From contig OZ223207.1 of the NCBI GenBank assembly GCA_965140395.1, positions 744,001-808,000 on the forward strand: a DNA stretch of 64,000 nucleotides. The letters run 5' to 3'. The stretch's first letter is position 1; every line of letters begins with the position of its first letter. This document shows, in pieces, positions 60,015 to 64,000 of the stretch. The DNA comes from Parvibaculum sp002684405. Its GTDB lineage: Bacteria; Pseudomonadota; Alphaproteobacteria; Parvibaculales; Parvibaculaceae. Made by a program: the position numbers and the translations under genes. Below the pieces are notes generated by a model. It was not told the origin of the DNA. It searched no databases and was given only the letters and a program-made list of their open reading frames with translations.

Positions 60015-60172
60015 AGGCGCGCTTATATTGCGCCACTCAGGCTCATGCAATCGCCTCTGCATCAGTGCCTTCGGTTGGCTGAAAAGCTGGACAGAAGACG
60101 CTGCGGGGGCGTTTCAGCATTTGCCAAGCGGGATAACTCAACGGTCAAGCCAGCTTTTCTGCGGGATTTCTG

Positions 60173-60201
60173 TTGACACAGGCCCGGCAAAGCTCAATAA
60201 A
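60173..60201 (+). promoter_or_regulatory. Probable promoter of the tRNA-Tyr/tRNA-Gly/tuf transcript
   Basis: TTGACA (60173-60178), a 17-base spacer and AATAAA (60196-60201) lie about 95 bases upstream of tRNA-Tyr. The -35 is consensus and the -10 is acceptable. Confidence 0.5.
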
Positions 60202-60295
60202 GCCGCCCGGGCGCAAGCTGGCGGTGCTCGAAAGAAACGCGCGAACTCATTGGGAATTCAAGAGAATTAGCATCGGACATATCTCGTCGGAGAAC

Positions 60296-60380
60296 GGAGG
60301 GGTGCCCGAGTGGCTAAAGGGGGCGGACTGTAAATCCGCTGGCTATGCCTACGTTGGTTCGAATCCAACCCCCTCCACCA
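60296..60380 (+). tRNA. tRNA-Tyr (anticodon GTA)
   Basis: Class II tRNA with a long variable arm: acceptor GGAGGGG/CCCCTCC, D-arm GCCCGAGTGGCTAAAGGG, anticodon loop CTGTAAA giving GTA, T-loop GGTTCGAATCC, discriminator A and encoded CCA. It precedes tRNA-Gly and tuf, as in many proteobacteria. Confidence 0.97.
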
Positions 60381-60505
60381 CCGACGATATATAGATGTGG
60401 CGCGGCTCGCGCGCCGGCTCTGAGGGTAGAGCGCCGTGACAGGCAGACCCCGAAGCGCCTCAAGCGGGACAGGAGCGGCCTTGTAAAAGGGCATCAGGAA
60501 TTCGG

Positions 60506-60579
60506 GCGGGTGTAGCTCAATGGTAGAGCAGAAGCCTTCCAAGCTTACGACGAGGGTTCGATTCCCTTCACCCGCTCCA
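60506..60579 (+). tRNA. tRNA-Gly (anticodon TCC)
   Basis: Acceptor GCGGGTG/CACCCGC, D-arm TAGCTCAATGGTAGAGC, anticodon loop CTTCCAA giving TCC, T-loop GGTTCGATTCC, discriminator T and encoded CCA. It lies about 125 bases after tRNA-Tyr and about 110 before tuf, so co-transcription with tuf is probable. Confidence 0.97.
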
Positions 60580-60687
60580 GAGTTTTCGGCGCCTATGTCG
60601 TGGCGGCGAAGAAAAGTGGAAGAGTTCGACGGGCCGGGTCTCCCGGCGGCTATGGACTGATCGATCAACTGAAGGTGACGTGAGCCG

Positions 60688-61878
<1,191 letters not shown>

Positions 61879-61888
61879 TCTTGAAATC

Positions 61889-61916
61889 AGCCCTTCGCGG
61901 GGTACCGCGGAGGGCT
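61889..61916 (+). other. Strong hairpin without T-run between tuf and tRNA-Trp
   Basis: AGCCCTTCGCGG pairs with CCGCGGAGGGCT around a GGTA loop, with one wobble. The lack of a T-run argues against a simple terminator. It could protect the tuf message end or mark an RNase processing site ahead of the tRNA. Confidence 0.5.
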
Positions 61917-61976
61917 TCGGCGTCTCGAATGGTTCTGGACCGGCTTTAGAGGGTTCAGGTGCTGCAGGGCGCGCCT

Positions 61977-62052
61977 AGGAGTGTAGCTCAACTGGTAGAG
62001 CACCGGTCTCCAAAACCGGGGGTTGGGGGTTCGAGCCCCTCCACTCCTGCCA
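61977..62052 (+). tRNA. tRNA-Trp (anticodon CCA)
   Basis: Acceptor AGGAGTG/CACTCCT, D-arm TAGCTCAACTGGTAGAGCA, anticodon loop CTCCAAA giving CCA, T-loop GGTTCGAGCC, discriminator G and encoded CCA. Located between tuf and secE, the common order. Confidence 0.97.
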
Positions 62053-62158
62053 GCGCCGGCAGTCGGGTGGCGGGGTCAGGAGACCCGGTCGGTTCCGGCA
62101 GATGGACAGGATGGTCGGCGTAATCCGATCAGGCGCGCAATAGAGGATTTAGGCAGGA

Positions 62159-62359
62159 ATGGCGAAGACCAATCCGCTCCAGTTTTTGCAGCAGGTTCGT
62201 TCGGAGGTCACGAAAGTGACCTGGCCGACGCGCCGGGAGACCGTGATCACGACCGTCATGGTGTTCATTATGGTGGCGTTTGCGACGGTTTTCTTCTTTC
62301 TCGCCGATCAGGTGCTGAGCATGGGCGTATCTTTCGTGCTCGGGCTTGGCGGCAGTTGA
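62159..62359 (+). CDS. secE: Preprotein translocase subunit SecE
   Basis: 66 residues, one-helix type. The cytoplasmic amphipathic part NPLQFLQQVRSEVTKVTWPTRRETVITTVMV contains the conserved 'VxWPT' and is followed by one membrane helix (FIMVAFATVFFFLADQVLSMG). It stabilises SecY in the Sec channel. It is followed by nusG after 15 bases. Confidence 0.96.
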   Translation: MAKTNPLQFLQQVRSEVTKVTWPTRRETVITTVMVFIMVAFATVFFFLADQVLSMGVSFVLGLGGS

Positions 62360-62374
62360 GGCAATAGGGGCCCC

Positions 62375-62905
62375 ATGGCCAAACGCTGGTACATCGTTCA
62401 CGCCTACTCGAACTTCGAGAAGAAGGTGGCCGAGGCGCTCCGCGAGCAGGCGGAGCAGCACGGGCTTGCCGATGAGTTCGAGGAGATTCTCGTGCCGACC
62501 GAAGAGGTCGTCGAGTTGCGCCGCGGACGGAAAATTAATGCGGAACGCAAATTCTTCCCCGGCTATGTGCTGGTGAAGATGGAGCTGACCGACCAGACCT
62601 ATCATCTGGTCAAGGAAACGCCGAAGGTGACGGGTTTCCTGGGTGCGGACAACAAGCCGATGCCCATCAGCCAGGCGGAAGTCGATCGCATCCTGCATCA
62701 GGTGCAGGAGGGTGTGGAGCGTCCCAAGCCGTCGATCACGTTCGAGATCGGCGAGCAGGTGCGCGTCGCGGATGGACCTTTCGCCTCGTTCAACGGTTTC
62801 GTCGAGGAAGTCGACGAGGAAAAGGCGCGGCTCAAGGTCGCCGTGTCGATTTTCGGGCGCGCCACGCCGGTGGAGCTCGAATATTCGCAGGTCGAAAAGC
62901 TCTAG
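62375..62905 (+). CDS. nusG: Transcription termination/antitermination factor NusG
   Basis: 176 residues. The NGN domain opens AKRWYIVHAYSNFEKKVAEALREQAEQHG and includes FFPGYVLVKMELTDQTYHLVKETPKVTGFLG; the C-terminal KOW motif is EIGEQVRVADGPFASFNGFVEEVDEEKARLKV. It binds RNA polymerase and links it to Rho or the ribosome. It is co-transcribed with secE. Confidence 0.98.
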   Translation: MAKRWYIVHAYSNFEKKVAEALREQAEQHGLADEFEEILVPTEEVVELRRGRKINAERKFFPGYVLVKMELTDQTYHLVKETPKVTGFLGADNKPMPISQAEVDRILHQVQEGVERPKPSITFEIGEQVRVADGPFASFNGFVEEVDEEKARLKVAVSIFGRATPVELEYSQVEKL

Positions 62906-63016
62906 GGCTTTTCGGTCTGTTGTCGTGTGTGGGAGGCGAGGGACGGCGTGCAATAGCCGGTCCGAACCGATGAACCACTAACCCAAAGATCCGGCAGGTG
63001 CCGGAAGGGGATAGAG

Positions 63017-63445
63017 ATGGCTAAGAAAATCGAAGGCTACATCAAGTTGCAGGTGCCGGCCGGACAGGCGAACCCTTCGCCGCCGATCGGTCCCGCGCTC
63101 GGTCAGCGTGGTCTGAACATCATGGAATTCTGCAAGGCGTTCAACGCGGCGTCCCAGCAGATGGAACAGGGCATGCCGATCCCGGTGATCATCACCGCCT
63201 ATTCGGACCGCTCTTTCACGTTCGAGATGAAGACCCCGCCTGCCTCCTTCTTCCTGAAGAAGGTAGCGAAAATCAAGTCCGGTTCCAAGACGCCGGGCCG
63301 CGAAAGCGCAGGCACCGTCACGATGGCGCAGTGCCGCGAAATCGCAGAGCAGAAGATGAAGGATCTCAACGCCAACGATCTCGATCAGGCGACGAAGATC
63401 ATTGCCGGTTCCGCCCGTTCCATGGGCCTTCAGGTGACGGAGTAA
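63017..63445 (+). CDS. rplK: Ribosomal protein L11
   Basis: 142 residues, the standard length. It begins AKKIEGYIKLQVPAGQANPSPPIGPALGQRGLNIMEFCKAFN and ends in the RNA-binding domain AKIKSGSKTPGRESAGTVTM...KIIAGSARSMGLQV. It is part of the GTPase-associated centre of the 50S subunit. GGGGATAGAG precedes the ATG. It is followed by rplA after 4 bases. Confidence 0.99.
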   Translation: MAKKIEGYIKLQVPAGQANPSPPIGPALGQRGLNIMEFCKAFNAASQQMEQGMPIPVIITAYSDRSFTFEMKTPPASFFLKKVAKIKSGSKTPGRESAGTVTMAQCREIAEQKMKDLNANDLDQATKIIAGSARSMGLQVTE

Positions 63446-63449
63446 GGCC

Positions 63450-64000
63450 ATGGCGAAAGCAGGAAAACGCATTACGAACGCCCGTGAGGGCATCGACCGC
63501 AAGGCGACCTATTCGCTCGACGAAGCTGTGAAGCTCGTCAAGTCGAAGGCCGGCGCCAAATTCGACGAGACGGTGGAAGTGGCCATCGCGCTCGGCGTCG
63601 ATCCCCGCCATGCAGACCAGATGGTCCGCGGCGTGGTGACACTGCCGAACGGGTCCGGCCGGTCCGTCCGTGTGGCGGTGTTCGCCAAGGGCGACAAGGC
63701 CGAGGCGGCGAAGGCCGCGGGCGCGGATGTCGTCGGCGCGGAAGACCTCGCCGAGGAAGTCCAGGGCGGCAAGATCGATTTCGATCGCTGCATCGCGACG
63801 CCGGACATGATGCCGCTCGTCGGCCGTCTGGGTAAGGTGCTGGGTCCGCGCGGCCTGATGCCGAACCCGAAGGTCGGCACGGTGACGCCGGATGTCGAGG
63901 AAGCCGTCAAGGCTGCCAAGGGCGGCGCCGTGGAATTCCGCGTCGAGAAGGCCGGTATCGTACATGCCGGCGTTGGCAAGGCGAGCTTCACGGAAGATCA
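63450..64000 (+). CDS. rplA: Ribosomal protein L1, 5' part (runs off window)
   Basis: About 183 of roughly 230 residues are present from the ATG at 63450. It starts AKAGKRITNAREGIDRKATYSLDEAVKLVKS and shows KFDETVEVAIALGVDPRHADQMVRG and LGPRGLMPNPKVGTVTPDVEEAVKAAKGGAVEF. L1 forms the mobile stalk of the 50S subunit and represses its own operon. The remainder is beyond the window end. Confidence 0.97.
   Translation, partial: MAKAGKRITNAREGIDRKATYSLDEAVKLVKSKAGAKFDETVEVAIALGVDPRHADQMVRGVVTLPNGSGRSVRVAVFAKGDKAEAAKAAGADVVGAEDLAEEVQGGKIDFDRCIATPDMMPLVGRLGKVLGPRGLMPNPKVGTVTPDVEEAVKAAKGGAVEFRVEKAGIVHAGVGKASFTED

Noticed and set aside
61889..61916. Rho-independent terminator of tuf
   Set aside because: The hairpin has no T-run after it, so it is listed only as an unassigned structure.
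62906..63016. L1 autoregulatory leader before rplK
   Set aside because: A hairpin-like CCGGCAGGTGCCGG is present, but I could not match it to the known L1-binding mimic, so no site is claimed.

Overview
The window is a compact, GC-rich bacterial chromosome segment from an alphaproteobacterium. The support for this is gene order and protein type: a folE-hisI-patatin-CBS block next to an IscU-like/yidD/thrS block, the tRNA-Tyr/tRNA-Gly/tuf/tRNA-Trp/secE/nusG/rplK/rplA order, DUF2336, and dispersed GTCATCCCGGC- and GTCATTGCGAG-type palindromic repeats. The many acyl-CoA, carotenoid and flavin oxidoreductases resemble free-living Parvibaculum-like or rhizobial-type organisms. That finer placement is inference. 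I saw no phage, transposase, CRISPR array or rRNA.

Layout. 1-10 kb: a truncated unknown gene, a VOC protein, a lone CsgG/HfaB-type lipoprotein, an HCCA-isomerase-like protein overlapping a rhomboid protease, a TetR/carotenoid-oxygenase divergent pair with a clear operator, and a coupled DUF2157/GDYXXLXY membrane pair. 10-19 kb: housekeeping (CBS, patatin, hisI, folE, cysS, IscU-like, yidD, thrS, HAD). 19-32 kb: a secreted cysteine-peptidase-like protein, an outer-membrane protein, small oxidoreductases, a TPR/2OG-oxygenase with CitE-like and MaoC genes, acyl-CoA dehydrogenase/HIT, a degenerate receiver, an MFS carrier and a lytic transglycosylase. 32-36 kb: a TetR gene divergent from a tightly packed operon (Tat-signal small subunit, GMC oxidoreductase, two paralogous four-helix membrane proteins, saccharopine-dehydrogenase-like protein), with two near-identical operators between them. 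36-50 kb: CoA transferase, DUF2336, PcaF-type thiolase, a degenerate EAL protein with acidic and basic tails, NUDIX, nadK, cutA, moaA, glpK, FAD oxidase. 50-57 kb: class II aldolase, an orphan molybdenum hydroxylase, and a TetR/ferritin-like/luciferase-like monooxygenase cluster behind a perfect 19-bp palindrome. 57-64 kb: a large glycosyltransferase, rlmB, four tRNAs and the translation/transcription block.

How the genes fit together. The recurring theme is degradative oxidation under local TetR control, feeding CoA-ester chemistry (acyl-CoA dehydrogenase, MaoC, CitE-like lyase, CoA transferase, thiolase). The best candidates for undescribed biology are the 32.4-36.4 kb Tat/GMC/membrane-pair operon, the 53.1-56.2 kb TetR/ferritin-like/monooxygenase cluster, and the charge-segregated degenerate EAL protein at 40.4-42.0 kb. 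Functions proposed for these are inferences from sequence motifs and neighbourhood; nothing was searched against a database.
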